Source of the DNA: Selaginella moellendorffii
Lineage: Eukaryota > Streptophyta > Lycopodiopsida > Selaginellales > Selaginellaceae
Length of the DNA stretch: 64,000 nucleotides
Assembly: GCF_000143415.4 (NCBI RefSeq)
Contig: NW_003314331.1
Coordinates: forward strand, 881,998 to 945,997
Reading direction: 5' to 3'
A program made the position numbers and the translations under genes. This document shows positions 24,431-36,475 of this stretch, in pieces. The notes under the pieces were generated by a model, which saw only the letters and a list, made by a program, of their open reading frames with translations, was not told the origin of the DNA and searched no databases. Numbering within the stretch: position 1 is the first letter of the stretch; every line of letters begins with the position of its first letter.

Positions 24431-25250
24431 TCAGGAGCAAGGAGCATGATGCAATTGTCTGGATGGCAATGGTGCCAGGTTTTGCTCACAAGGGACTCCT
24501 CTTGGAAACTTGAGTTTGGTGCCCAGAAGAGGCTCATCGCTTCTTGGAGGTGGCCAATTCCAGAGATAGGCCGAGAGGAGCACTGTGCGCGCCAACTTGC
24601 TCCTGTAAGGCATTCGATCGTAAATAAACTTTGCATTTTCAAGATGGTTTCTAGAGGTGAGCATATGGATCATTGTTGCCCAAGAGATGAGCCATCTTTA
24701 GGAAGGAATCTAGTGCCTCGTCCAAATGCCCATTCGAGGCATATGCGCCAAGCATGGAGTTCCAAGCCACCACGTGCCTCTCAAACAAACATTTAGCCTC
24801 CTCCAAGCAGCCATGAGGTGCATAGCCGTCGATCATAGCCGTAAATGCCACCTCATTAAGATGCGGGGCATCTTCAAAGAGATTCTTTGCTTGCTCCGCG
24901 TTCAAAGAGATCTTTAGCTTCATCCAGCCGCCGGTTCTGGCAGTGGCCTTGGATCATGGCCGTCCACGGCGCGTGAGAGATGCCCGTTATGGGCATATGG
25001 CACGATCATGGCCGTGCTAGAAACGAGGGTTTGCTCCGGCATGGAGTGGAATACCGCCTCCGCCTCGCCGAGATTGCCACTCGGCGAGTACATCTGGATC
25101 ATCGCGTTCCAGGTGATGGAATTCTTTGCAGGGATGCGATCGAAGAGCTGCTTGGCGCGCTGCACGTCCCCGGCCGCGGCGTATGGGCGTTGCCGCGGTA
25201 TGCTTTCCAGGACCGATCGCGCCTGCTTCAGGTCGTGGTTGCGAATGTAG
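24431..25250 (-). pseudogene. PPR protein pseudogene fragment
   Basis: Close relative of 3147-4134 with a shorter 5' part: the repeat beginning MYGRCGCLEEAR is missing. An AKQLFDRIPAKNSITW repeat and FTAMIDGYAPHGCLEEAK are still readable. Confidence 0.8.
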
Positions 25251-25299
25251 GCCTGGAGGGTGAGATTCCAAGAGAAGAGATTGGGATCCGAGGTAGAAT

Positions 25300-25500
25300 C
25301 TGATAGTCGTCAGCTGCTCTATACCGATGGCTTTCCAGTAAGAAACGTGTTTAACCGTGTTATATGCGCTTGCTTCAATGGAGCGTCCAACACCGCTCAA
25401 ACAGGAGGCTTGGACATGCGAGTGATAGTAAGCAAGATAAGCAGGGTCTGACCTGAGGTTCTGCTCCGCCTCCACCACATCCAGCAGCTGATATCTCCAG
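25300..25500 (+). other. Unidentified gene-fragment module, truncated
   Basis: Copy of the right half of the module at 4290-4930, joined directly to PPR debris at about 25300. Confidence 0.4.
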
Positions 25501-25673
25501 AGGATCTCAAGGTCTGTCTCCTCGAGTTTTAACAAGTTTGTCCTTTTACTGAGATCTTGGTTATCTCTTAAGGTTTCTAAGCAATGCACGGCGTTATTGC
25601 TTTCTACAAAGACACCACGAGAGTCCTTGTTAACACTCTTGGATTTCAAAGTTATGGAGGCACACGTCTGGGT

Positions 25674-26421
25674 GGGATGTTTTGTCAGAAATCCTGGAGG
25701 TCTCGAGTTTTCTTGACTTTTAGTTTTAGGGAAGGTCAGGTATGGACGTCCATGAGCAAGATGAGATTGCAGTTTCGCAATGGTTTCAAGAAGCATGAGC
25801 CGCAGGTCTTCGAGATCATAACCTTTCCAAAGTTTGGCATTAAACACATCCAGACTCAAGGTATGGCCGTTGTGCATTTTTTATGGTTTTTATGTTTTTG
25901 ATAGAGGGAAACATACTGTGGGACTGCATCGCATTTCTAGACGATGCCACAGTGGAGATAACCAAGTCACTAGGTGGATTGAGAGCGATTGCCATCTCTC
26001 ACCCGCATTACTACAGCACAAACTCTCGATGGAGCGAGGCTTTTGGAGGCGTCCCGGTTTATACCCACGAATGGTATTGTCTACCTTTGTTTCTCTCTTT
26101 CATTTCGATCTTTCTGTATCCATACTTTTGCAGAGTGGTTTACCAGCACGAAATGGTTAAGTTCTACTATGGGAGGGACTCACGCTTTTAGCCATTTTGC
26201 TGTCCTCCACTGGTCTCATGGAGCTCAAGGGAGGGGTGTTTTATTCACTGGAGATATCTTACAGGTATAAACTTCTGTCGTTTACAAACTTTGTTTTCGT
26301 TTTGTTTTCCTCACTCCATGTTTGATTTGTAGGTGGGGATGGACAACAAAACAGTGAGCATAATGAGATCGTATCCAAGCTATATACCACTCTCGTCCAT
26401 GTTTGATTTGTAGGTGGGGAT
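25674..26421 (+). pseudogene. MBL-fold hydrolase pseudogene, copy 3
   Basis: Same defects as copies 1 and 2, plus loss of the segment encoding GQRAF near 25840. It is cut inside the second exon 5 repeat at about 26421 and fused directly to the start of the next 4.2-kb unit, marking a recombination junction. Confidence 0.8.
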
Positions 26422-26854
26422 GAAGATAACTTGACATAACTGAAGATTTGTTGGACTGCATATTCTGGAACGCAGAGAGAGTTCAGTAGCTTTGGTTCTG
26501 ACCTCCAGCATGGATGTAAAGCGGATTTGAGTCACTGAAGGCGGAAGTTTGCCGGCTGAGAAAGAATCCAACAACTCCAAATTTCCCTTAGCTCCAATCT
26601 AAACTCGCCTCAAGAAGTTCGTCTTTTGCTGATATCTATTCTGACTTGAGCATTGAGAACGTGTGTTTCATTGTAGATCATTCCAACCATGGTGGTTAAA
26701 CCATGGTTATCAACGTTAATGTGCTACTACTGCCACTGGAGTAAAAGTTTGTTCGAGCTTTTGTGTGAGTTCGTGCTCTTGGATCTTTATCTATGGGAGA
26801 TTGCCCGCTTTGTTTGCTCAATCTATTCTCTTTTCTCTTGGCTCTCCAGAAATT

Positions 26855-27184
26855 ATGGCTCCTACTCGAAAGCTTGTGCTTGCATCGCTCCTCTCATGCC
26901 TGGTCATCACTGCGGCTTTTGCCGCTGCAGTTTTGTCTAGTTCTTTCTCCAAAATCTCGATAGTTTCTGTGTCCACACCAGCGACGACCATGGCGATCCA
27001 TCAGCAAACTACAGTGCTCAATAGTATTAACTCTCTGTGTGTTTTCCATGACGTTTTCTCTGTGGATCTTAGCCTTCCTTTACAGTACAGATCCTGCCCG
27101 AGTGTACTCAAAACAGTAAGAAACTATCAAGATTCTAGGGAAGAAAACTGCTATCTTCATTTCCAGCAGCAAAAGCAGAAGTGA
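26855..27184 (+). CDS. Repeated signal-peptide ORF, copy 5, frameshifted C-terminus
   Basis: Signal peptide and first half as in the other copies. A one-base insertion (AGTATTAACTC for AGTATAACTC near 27025) shifts the C-terminal half into another frame, giving 109 aa without the second hydrophobic segment. Confidence 0.25.
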   Translation: MAPTRKLVLASLLSCLVITAAFAAAVLSSSFSKISIVSVSTPATTMAIHQQTTVLNSINSLCVFHDVFSVDLSLPLQYRSCPSVLKTVRNYQDSREENCYLHFQQQKQK

Positions 27185-27334
27185 TGAGCAAGCACAAGGT
27201 AAAGCTCCATGAGACACAGTGTGAAGTGTTGGTCACTGAATGGTAGCTACTTGAGTTATTGTTGATTACCGTTACCATGAACATAATTATGCTTGGAATC
27301 CTGATCCACATTTGCCTGCTCCCACATCACAACC

Positions 27335-28300
27335 AAAAATGTGATATAGACAAAGGTTATGACAAGTAAATCAACAGTTTTTTGCTGATCTCTTTCCCAA
27401 CTCAAGACATCGGAATATGAAATATTGCCTCCAAATATGTCGAGAGAATAGCCAGCAGTCCAGCATTTCTGTTGAGATCCAGATCTTCGAGCGATGTTAC
27501 TGCACCAGCATACGTGACCGGGAGCTACACCAATAGTCACTCACAACTAAGCATGAAGAGTCCAAGATGATACGTACTGGAGACCAAGATGTTGACAAGC
27601 TCCTCATCGATTCCCAGCCTGGTGTGGCGGTAAGATTCCAGCTTAAACTATTCTACTTGTCTTACGTTTTCCTTCCGAGATCCACCTCATGGACATGATA
27701 GTTGCGATTGCGCCAAACCAGCTAGAGTTTCTATCAATGATTGGCAGATCACTAAACTTTTTGCCACCAGTCAGTATACTCCATCCTGACAAGACTTTTT
27801 CTTTTAGATATGTTACTACAAGGAATTTACTCGCCTTCTTGCTGCAACTCAGGTCCAAAAAAAGCCTCTTCCAACCTAAGACGATCAAGCACTGGCAATT
27901 ACATGACTCGCTCTAGCATCGAGTCGCGTTCCACAAGTTGACACCACCACCGATCTGCAAGCCAGCAGAAGATCAATGTAATAGAAAGAAACATTTGCTA
28001 AACATTACTTGCCCAATAGTGCCGTGAGCGCTGCTTTCAAGCTCAAAGAATCTCCCCGGTTTTGAAGTCATTGGTGCTCCTGGGATTGCAATTCACATAA
28101 GAGAATTCCAGCGGATCGTCAAGCTGTGCGGTTTCACCCCTGCATACAATGTAAGGGTTCTTTATGGAGTGTAGAGATAATACAATGAGTAAGGAAACAA
28201 CTGATGGGGTCTACTCTGATGGATTCAGTGGTTGTGAATTTTGAGTCAGAGAAATCGGCTGCCAAGTTTGTTGGAATGTACCTACGGGTGATCTTCCATG
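27335..28300 (-). pseudogene. Diverged HISN3 remnant (type d), copy 3
   Basis: Counterpart of 7990-8930, with the exon 5 piece slightly longer than in copies 1 and 2 (an AAAAGCCTCTTCCAACC segment is retained near 27858). Confidence 0.7.
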
Positions 28301-28419
28301 CGAAAATGTGTTCATAGCAAGGAGTTCAAATGGCATTGCAGCAGTAGGATCAGAATTTAACATTGTAATGCCTTATGCTATGTTATGTTCTTTGAGAGTT
28401 CACAATTAAAGATGACTCC

Positions 28420-28994
28420 ACCTTAATAGTGCCTGGCCAGTTCTAATAAGACCTGGCCAAATTGCAATAGGCACTAGGCAGTTCCAGCCATGGTTCGCGG
28501 CACTCTTTCTAACAGCGAAGTTGCAAATGTTTTGGCACTGGTTGGTATGGACTGGCCTGGGTTGTAAACGAAAGTCTCGGTTCTTCGCCTTGAATTGTCC
28601 AGCTACCTTGGCCAGTCTTTGCGCTACAATGGCAGGCATTTCCAAGCAATGGTTTACAATGAGTGTTCTTGGACTTGTGGAAGTGAAAGAAACTTGTTTA
28701 GGTTAAGTTCTCAAAGAACAGAGCATAGCTAGGGAAGAACATAACATGGCCTAGCCTTGAAAAGAAATACAAAAAACATCCAACCAAAAATCATGGAAAA
28801 CACGCACAGAGCTCTATCGAGCCCACAAGTGTTTGTTTGATCCATCACATGGTCTGTAAATCCAGCTCAAACAGAAAGAAACTATCAAGATTCTAGAGAA
28901 GAAAACTGCTACCTTCATTTCCAGCAGCAAAAGCAGCAGTGATGAGAAGGCACGATAGGAGCAATGCAAGCAGAAGCTTTTGAGAAGGAGCCAT
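28420..28994 (-). pseudogene. Signal-peptide protein remnant, minus strand, copy 3
   Basis: ATG at 28994. Signal peptide and exon-like block (near 28460-28650) as in the copy at 13826. Confidence 0.45.
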
Positions 28995-29122
28995 TTCTCC
29001 GAGCAAAAGGAATGAGAAAACAAAAGGGGCAGCCATACACACAGAAGCTCCCACCGAGTTTTAGAATGCGAAGTGTTGGTCTTACAATTTGGGGTTGGTC
29101 AACCTCGGAAATGAATTCAGGA

Positions 29123-30036
29123 TTGATCTCTGTGCCAACTCAAGACATCGGAATATGAAACATTGCCTCCAAATATGTCGAGAGCAGAGCCAAGAGTCAC
29201 GTCTACAACGCCCCCAGCATTTTTTATGAGATCCAGATCTTCGAGCAATGTTACTCCACCAGCATACGTAACCGGGATCTACATCAATACTCACTCACAA
29301 CTAAGACACCAAGATCATGAAGAGTCCAAGATGATACGTACTGGAGACCATTGGCCCAAGATCTTGACAAGCTCCTCGTCGATTCCCAGCCTGGGGTAGC
29401 AGCGATAAGGTTCCAGCTTAAACTATTCTTACTACTTGTCTTACTGCTTTCCTTCGACGTCCACCCCATGGACAAGAAACTCGTCGCAAAAGTTTCATGT
29501 GTTACAAGCTATCCATCTTCTTTCTGCAACTCAGGTCCAAAACGAGCCTCTTCCGGCCAACAAGGCGTACTAGCTGCTGGAGCCTTTCAGTGTCGACCTT
29601 GCCGTCCTTAAACACGAACTAGAAAAACCAAAGTTGGAGTTATTCCCTCATAAGACTGATATAAAACACTCACCGAGGTGACAATCACATGACTCGCTCC
29701 AGCATCGAGATAAGACTTCGCGTTCCCCAAGTTGACACCACCACCGATCTGCAAGCCGCCTGAAATCTAGCAGAAACGAGAGCTGTCAAAATCTAGAAAC
29801 AAATGCAATAGTAAGAAAAAAGAACATTACTTGCCTGGATACGCTTCCAGTGCCGCGAGCGCTGCTTTCAGGCTCAAAGAATCTCCCCCGAGCATGATCA
29901 CGTGTCCGCCGGGAAGATCATCGCGGCGATACATTCCAGCAAACTCGGCAGCCGATTTCTCCGACTCGAAATTCACAACCAGCGAAGACTGCAACGAATC
30001 CAGCAGAGTAGATCCCAAAATTTGCTTCACCTTTCC
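29123..30036 (-). pseudogene. HISN3 pseudogene (type a), copy 3, exon 6 inverted
   Basis: Layout as at 9715-10628, with the exon 6 equivalent in plus orientation at 30128-30258. Confidence 0.8.
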
Positions 30037-31126
30037 CTACAAAAAAACGCACACATCCAGCATTGGATCTCTCTCTCTCTCTCTCTCTCTCAAAAACATA
30101 GCTTGTAACATATGAAATTTTTGCCAGGATGGAGTGTGCATGGTCATGACGAGCGGTGGCAAAAGTTTGGTGATCTGCCAATTGCTGAAGAAACTCTAGT
30201 CGGTTTGGCGCAATCAGCCGACAAGTTTCTTGTCAATGGGGTGGACGTCGAAGGAAAGTGGTAAGACAAGTAGTTGAATCGTTTCATCTTGCCGAGCTGC
30301 ACATAGCCAGTGATCATCTCATTCTACGCTCATTGATCGATCGGGGAATGGAGATCGATCGATCAATCAAAGAGGTTAATCACTCATAACTTACACACCA
30401 AGAGAGTCCAAGATGATACGTCCTGGAGACCATTGGCCCAAGATTTTGAAAAGATCCTCCCCAGCCGCCAGAGTTTAAAGCTTTTCACAGACCGGAGTGC
30501 ATGCAAGCACTTCCGGGTGTGGTAAGCAGCAAGTTTCGTTCTTTTCTTCCTTTTTTTCCTTGGTTTAAGTATCAGTTTCATGCATTTTTATTCTCAGGCT
30601 CGCTGGTTTTGGAGGTGGGAGCGTTGTCCCCCTTAAATGGCAATCCACAGTTTGAGAGGAGTATGCGCAGTACTAGTGAACTGAACTTACTGGGAACGAA
30701 CCTTGACATAACTGAAGATTTGTTCTATTGCATATTCTGGAACGCAGAGAGAGTTCAGTAGCTTTGGTTCTGACCTCCAGCATGGATGTAAAGCGGATTT
30801 GAGTCACTGAAGGCGGAAGTTTGCCGGCTGAGAAAGAATCCAACAGCTCCAAATTTCCTTTGGCTCCAATCTAAACTCGCCTCAAGATGTTCGTCTTTCG
30901 CTGATATCTATTCTGACTTGAGCATTGAGAACGTGTGTTTCATTGTAGATCATTCCAACCATGGTGGTGAAACCATGGTTATCAACGTTAAGGTGCTACT
31001 ACTGCCACTGGAGTAAAAGTTTGTGCGAGCTTTTGTGTGAGTTCGGGCTCTTGGATCTTTATCTATGGGAGATTGCCCCCTTTGTTTGCTCAATCTATTC
31101 TCTTTTCTCTTGGCTCTCCAGAAATT

Positions 31127-31390
31127 ATGGCTCCTACTCGAAAGCTTGTGCTTGCATCGCTCCTCTCATGCCTGGTCATCGCTGCGGCTTTTGCTGCTCC
31201 AGTTTTCTTTAGTTCTTTCTCCAAAATCTCGATAGTTTCTGTGTCCACACCAGCGACGACCATGGCGATCCATCAGCAAACTACAGTGCTCAATAGTATA
31301 ACTCTCTGTGTGTTTTCCATGACGTTTTTTCTGTGGATCTTAGCCTTCCTTTACAGTACAGATCCTGCGCGAGTGTACTCAAAACAGTAA
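31127..31390 (+). CDS. Repeated signal-peptide ORF, copy 6 (87 aa)
   Basis: Full-length version like those at 7511 and 11716, with two substitutions at the signal-peptide end (VIAAAFAAP). Confidence 0.35.
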   Translation: MAPTRKLVLASLLSCLVIAAAFAAPVFFSSFSKISIVSVSTPATTMAIHQQTTVLNSITLCVFSMTFFLWILAFLYSTDPARVYSKQ

Positions 31391-31639
31391 GAAACTATCA
31401 AGATTCTAGGGAAGAAAACTGCTACCTTCATTTCCAGTAGCAAAAGCAGAAGTGATGAGCAAGCACAAGGTAAAGCTCCATGAGACACAGTGTGAAGTGT
31501 TGGTCACTGAATGGTAGCTACTGGAGTTATTGTTGATTACCGTTACCATGAACTTAATTATGCTTGGAATCCTGATCCACATTTGCCTGCTCCCCAAGTG
31601 GGGAGTACATCACAACCAAAAATGTGATATAGACAAAGG

Positions 31640-32605
31640 TTATGACAAGTAAATCAACAGTTTTTTTGCTGATCTCTGTCCCAACTCAAGACATCGCAAT
31701 ATGAAACATTGCCTCCAAATATGTCGAGAGAAGAGCCAGCAGTCCAGCATTTCTGTTGAGATCCAGATCTTCGAGCGATGTTACTGCACCAGCATACGTA
31801 ACCTGGAGCTACACCAATAGTCACTCACAACTAAGCATGAAGAGTCCAAGATGATACGTACTGGAGACCAAGATGTTGACAAGCTCCTCATCGATTCCCA
31901 GCCTGGTGTGGCGGTAAGATTCCAGCTTAAACTATTCTACTTTATCTTACGTTTTCCTTCCGAGATCCACCTCATGGACATGAAAGTTGTGATTGCGCTA
32001 AACCAGCTAGAGTTTCTATCAATGATTGGCAGATCACTAAACTTTTTGCCACCAGTCAGTATACTCCATCCTGACAAGACATTTTCTTTTAGATATGTTA
32101 CTACAAGGAATTTACTCGCCTTCTTGCTGCAACTCAGGTCCAAAACAAGCCTCTTCCAACCTAAGACGATCAAGCACTGGCAATCACATGACTCGCTCTA
32201 GCATCGAGTCGTGTTCCACACGTTGACACCACCACCGATCTGCAAGCCAGCAGAAGATCAATGTAATAGAAAGAAACATTTTCTAAACATTACTTGCCCA
32301 ATAGTGCCGTGAGCGCTGCTTTCAAGCTCAAAGAATCTCCCCGGTTTTGAAGTCATTGGTGCTCCTGGGATTGCAATTCACATGGGAGAAATTCCAGCGG
32401 ATCGTCAAGCTGTGCGGTTTCACCCCTGCATACAATGTAAGGGTTCTTTATGGAGTGTAGAGATAATACAATGAGTAAGGAAGCAACTGATGGGATCTAC
32501 TCTGATGGATTCAGTGGTTGTGAATTTTGAGTCAGAGAAATCGGCTGCCAAGTTTGTTGGAATGTACCTACGGGTGATCTTCCATGCGAACATGTGTTCA
32601 TAGCA
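31640..32605 (-). pseudogene. Diverged HISN3 remnant (type d), copy 4
   Basis: Counterpart of 7990-8930. It lies about 0.9 kb downstream (in the HISN3 direction) of the functional gene's stop. Confidence 0.7.
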
Positions 32606-32729
32606 AGGAGTTCAAATGGCATTGCAGCAGTAGGATCAGAATTTAACATTGTAATGCCTTATGCTATGTTATGTTCTTTGAGAGTTCATAATTAAAGATG
32701 ACTCCACCTTAATAGTGCCTGGCCAGTTC

Positions 32730-33277
32730 TAATAAGACCTGGCCAAATTGCAATAGGCACTAGGCAGTTCCAGCCATGGTTCGCGGCACTCTTTCTAACA
32801 GCGAAGTTGCAAATGTTTTGGCACTGGTTGGTATGGACTGGCCTGGGTTGTAAACGAAAGTCTCGGTTCTTGGCCTTGAATTGTCCAGCCACCTTGGCCA
32901 GTCTTTGCGCTACAATGGCAGGCATTTCCAAGCAATGTTTTACAATGAGTGTTCTTGGACTTGTGGAAGTGAAAAAAACTTGTTTAGGTTAAGTTCTCAA
33001 AGAACAGAACATAGCGGAAGAACATAACATGGCCTAGCCTTGAAAAGAAATACAAAAAACATCCAACCAAAAATCATGGAAAACACGCACAGAGCTCTAT
33101 CAAGCCCACAAGTGTTTGTTTGATCCATCACATGGTCTGTAAATCCAGCTCAAACAGTAAGAAACTATCAAGATTCTAGAGAAGAAAACCGCTACCTTCA
33201 TTTCCAGCAGCAAAAGCAGCAGTGATGAGCAGGCACGATAGGAGCAATGCAAGCAGAAGCTTTTGAGAAGGAGCCAT
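32730..33277 (-). pseudogene. Signal-peptide protein remnant, minus strand, copy 4
   Basis: Starts at ATG 33277; the first exon encodes MAPSQKLLLALLLSCLLITA followed by AFAAGNE and ends at a GT donor (33196/33195). A second exon-like block lies near 32760-32970, but the splice I can draw leads to an early stop. This is the best preserved of the four minus copies. The product is unidentified; the parent may be a small secreted protein gene. Confidence 0.4.
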
Positions 33278-33486
33278 TTCTCCACAACAGGAGCAAAAGG
33301 AATGAGAAAACAAAAGGGGCAGCCATAAGTAAAGGTCCACGAGCACAGACTCACCCACCGACTTTTAGAATGCGAAGTGTCACTGAATGGTCATAGCGTT
33401 TACAATTTAGGGTTGATCAAAAGACGACCTAACCTCGGAAATGAATTCAGGATTAATACTAAACAAAAAGTGATATTAGACAAAGG

Positions 33487-34766
33487 TTAAGATTGCTGAT
33501 CTCTGTGCCAACTCAAGACATCGGAATATGAAACGTTGCCTCCAAATATGTCGAGAGCAGAGCCGACAGTCACGTCTACAACGCCTCGCCCAGCATTTCT
33601 GATGAGATCCAGATCTTCGAGCGATGTTACCCCACCAGCATACGTAACCGGGATCTACACCAATAGTCACTCACAAGTAAGACACCCAGATCATGAAGAG
33701 TCCAAGATGATACGTACTGGAGACCATTGGCCCAAGATCTTGACAAGCTCCTCGTCGATTCCCAGCCTGGGGTAGCAGCGGTGGCGATAAGATTCCAGCT
33801 TAAACTATTCTTACTACTTGTCTTACCGCTTTCCTTCGACGTCCACCCCATGGACAAGAAACTCGTCGGCTGATTGCGCCAAACCGGCTAGAGTTTCTTC
33901 AGTGATAGGCAGATCGCTAAACTTTTGCCACCGGTCGGTCACGACCATGTATACTCCATCCTGGCCAAAGTTTCATGTGTTACAAGCTATCCATAGCATT
34001 GCGTTTTACTCACCTTCTTTCTGCAACTCAGGTCCAAAACGAGCCTCTTCCGGCCAACAAGGCGTACTAGCTGCTGGAGCCTTTCAGTGTCGACCTTGCC
34101 GTCCTTAAACACGAACTAGAAAAACCAAAGTTGGAGTTATTCCCTCATAAGACTGATATAAAACACTCACCGAGGTGACAATCACATGACTCGCTCCAGC
34201 ATCGAGATAAGACTTCGCGTTCCCCAAGTTGACACCCCCACCGATCTGCAAGCCACCTGAAATCTAGCAGAAACGAGAGCTGTCAAAATCTAGAAACAAA
34301 TGCAATAGTAAGAAAAACCATTACTTGCCCGGATACGCTTCCAGTGCCGCGAGCGCTGCTTTCAGGCTCAAAGAATCTCCCCCGAGCATGATCACGTGTC
34401 CGCCGGGAAGATCATCGCGGCGATACATTCCAGCAAACTCGGCAGCCGATTTCTCCGACTCGAAATTCACAACCAGCGAAGACTGCGACGAATCCAGCAG
34501 AGTAGATCCCACGATTTGCTTCACCTTTCCCTACAAAAAACACGCACACATCCAGCATTGTATCTCTCTCTCTCTTTCTCTCTCGCGAAGAAACCCTTAC
34601 ATTGTGGATGTCAATGCAGGGCCTAAAGCGCACAGCTCGACGATCGACTGGAAATCGCCAAGAACACGGTCAATCCCGATCACATTCGCGGATTACCTTG
34701 CTGCCGCTGGCCGATCGGACTAGATGGAGAGAAGGAAGAAGAAGACGAAGCAAACGCGCGCTCCAT
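33487..34766 (-). CDS. HISN3: HISN3, ProFAR (BBM II) isomerase, HisA type
   Basis: Eight exons: 34766-34697, 34647-34601, 34530-34329, 34256-34171, 34115-34014, 33960-33827, 33766-33718, 33654-33487, giving 285 aa. It encodes phosphoribosylformimino-5-aminoimidazole carboxamide ribotide isomerase, a (beta/alpha)8 enzyme of histidine synthesis, plastidial in plants. The first 28 residues are Ser/Arg-rich without early acids, as in a transit peptide. Conserved blocks follow in order: [20 protein letters not shown] (Asp36 at the first catalytic position), [73 protein letters not shown] and [10 protein letters not shown]. Intron 3 uses a GC donor (GGCAAGT). The intron before exon 3 has a CT microsatellite. 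It is the only intact member among many rearranged copies. The identification is firm; the exact N-terminus is less so. Confidence 0.9.
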
Positions 34767-35271
34767 CCTCGAAATACTTTTGCCCTAGCGAACGGTTTAG
34801 GGCTTATCCGGGGCTTTAACGGCCTTGACAGAATATCCCTAAACGGAATGTCCATTCCGCGTGGACCCGCCAAAGCACGCCAGCGCGGCAATGCGACAGC
34901 CGCATCAACGCGGAAACGCAGCGCGTTCTTTACCAAAGCGCCTTTACACTGGCGCTTTGGAGCTACCAAACCGCTAACCACGCCCTTCTCCACTGCGCCT
35001 CCCGTTACGCTATGGATGCCGCAATGGTTTTTTAAAAATAAGAAATTCTCGCGATTTTCTTGCTTCTTCGCCGCAGGATCACAGCACCAAGCTTGGAGCT
35101 TCGTCTTGGACTTCCATCGCTTCTTCGCAGGTAAATCTCCAAACTCTCTAGATCTGGGCCTTGAATTCGTAGCTTAAGCGCTTGGATTTTGCCCGTGTCT
35201 CTCGGACGGAAAAATGGAATGGTTTCCAGTGCAGGGCTCTTGGCGGCTCGAGAAGAGAGAGAGAGTGAGCG
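34767..35271. promoter_or_regulatory. Divergent HISN3/calmodulin intergenic region
   Basis: The 505 bp between two divergent start codons. A TTTAGGG telo-box-like motif lies at 34796-34802. A CAGGTAAAT site near 35127 could be the donor of a 5' UTR intron of calmodulin. A GA-rich stretch precedes the calmodulin ATG. Confidence 0.45.
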
Positions 35272-35834
35272 ATGGCAGCCGCGGCCGAGCAGCTCACACA
35301 GGAGCAATTGGCGGAGTTCAAGGAAGCCTTCAGCTTGTTCGACAAAGATGGTGATGGTAAGAAGATGAAAACTCTTTCTTCCTCGTGTTCTTCCTTCGTG
35401 TTCTTCCTAGTTCTTAGATCATTCCTCTAAATCCTCTGATACAATCGGGGAATCCGCCAGGCTGCATTACAACCAAGGAGCTGGGCACGGTGATGAGATC
35501 CCTGGGACAGAACCCAACCGAGGCGGAGCTGCAGGACATGATCAACGAGGTGGACGCCGACGGCAATGGAACCATCGATTTCGCCGAGTTCTTGAGCCTC
35601 ATGGCGCGCAAGATGAAGGACACGGACTCGGAGGAGGAGCTCAAGGAGGCGTTCCGGGTGTTCGACAAGGACCAGAACGGATTCATCTCCGCGGTGGAGC
35701 TGCGGCACGTAATGACGAATCTGGGCGAGAAGCTCACGGACGAGGAGGTGGACGAGATGATCCGGGAGGCGGACGTGGACGGCGACGGGCAGATCAACTA
35801 CGAGGAGTTTGTCAAGATGATGATGGTCAAGTAG
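35272..35834 (+). CDS. CAM: Calmodulin
   Basis: Two exons (35272-35356 and 35461-35834) encode 152 aa, three more at the N-terminus ([12 protein letters not shown]) than the usual 149. Four EF-hands are present; loops begin at DKDGDG, DADGNG, DKDQNG and DVDGDG. The intron splits the glycine codon of the first loop, the position typical of plant calmodulins. Calmodulin is the universal calcium sensor that binds amphipathic helices in kinases, pumps and transcription factors. The sequence is canonical, including [12 protein letters not shown]-like and YEEFVKMM blocks. No frameshift or missing calcium ligand was seen. A calmodulin-like paralogue is possible but the match is so close that true calmodulin is preferred. 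Confidence 0.96.
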
Positions 35835-36475
35835 GACGGATCTCGAGGTTTCAAGACCTCTAGATCAAGCTCGAGAGAAATCAAGAGTGAGAAAGAGAAA
35901 GTTTAACATTTATATATAGGTTTTTTTCGTTGATCATCGCCTCTTTCTTTGCTTTGTGATCATGGTCCGCATTATGCAGAAATATCTTTCTCTCCTCTCT
36001 CTCTCTTAGATCGATCGATTGACGTCCGCGAATATGCTTGATATAATCCGACCACGTATTTGACCGCATGTTTGTACCCGCCACCTTTTGTCATGCGTGC
36101 AATTCGTATCGTTTTCCTTGCATCCCATCGTCTCTTGACTAGAATTCTTGATTTTTTCCCCCCTCAGTTTTCAATGCTGAGCGGATAATGCCCAGCTTGC
36201 GGGCAAGGAAAAACAAAATACATAAAAAAGCATCAATTCAACCACGTACCCTTATGAATCCTCGACACTTGGCTAGTCTGCATATTCCTTGACAAGAATA
36301 TTTCTTGCATTCATACAAGCTTCGAAGGGGCAGAAAAATAGAAGTTCCGCAGATCCCGCTCTCCGCACCTGAACTCAACACCTGCAGCACCTGCACTCAG
36401 TCCGCACCGCACTCAGCACCTGCACTCAGTCCGCACTGCACTCAGCACCTGCACACACCCCAAGCTAGTAAGATC
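35835..36475. other. Calmodulin 3' UTR and intergenic spacer
   Basis: GA- and CT-rich 3' UTR-like sequence to about 36020, then unassigned sequence. A short imperfect repeat of GCACCTGCACTCAGTCCGCA lies at about 36380-36450, just before the racemase-like start codon. Confidence 0.5.

Larger units (their letters stand above)
26421..30583. repeat. Tandem unit T3 (left end truncated)
   Basis: Third copy of the 4.2-kb unit. It begins inside the unit after the CTCAGGCTCGCTGG segment, where MBL copy 3 is fused to it. Confidence 0.85.
30584..34770. repeat. Tandem unit T4, ending in the intact HISN3 gene
   Basis: Last unit of the array. Its left part repeats T1-T3. Its right end holds the complete HISN3 gene with exon 6 in correct orientation and exons 1-2 present, so it is probably closest to the ancestral arrangement. 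Confidence 0.8.
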
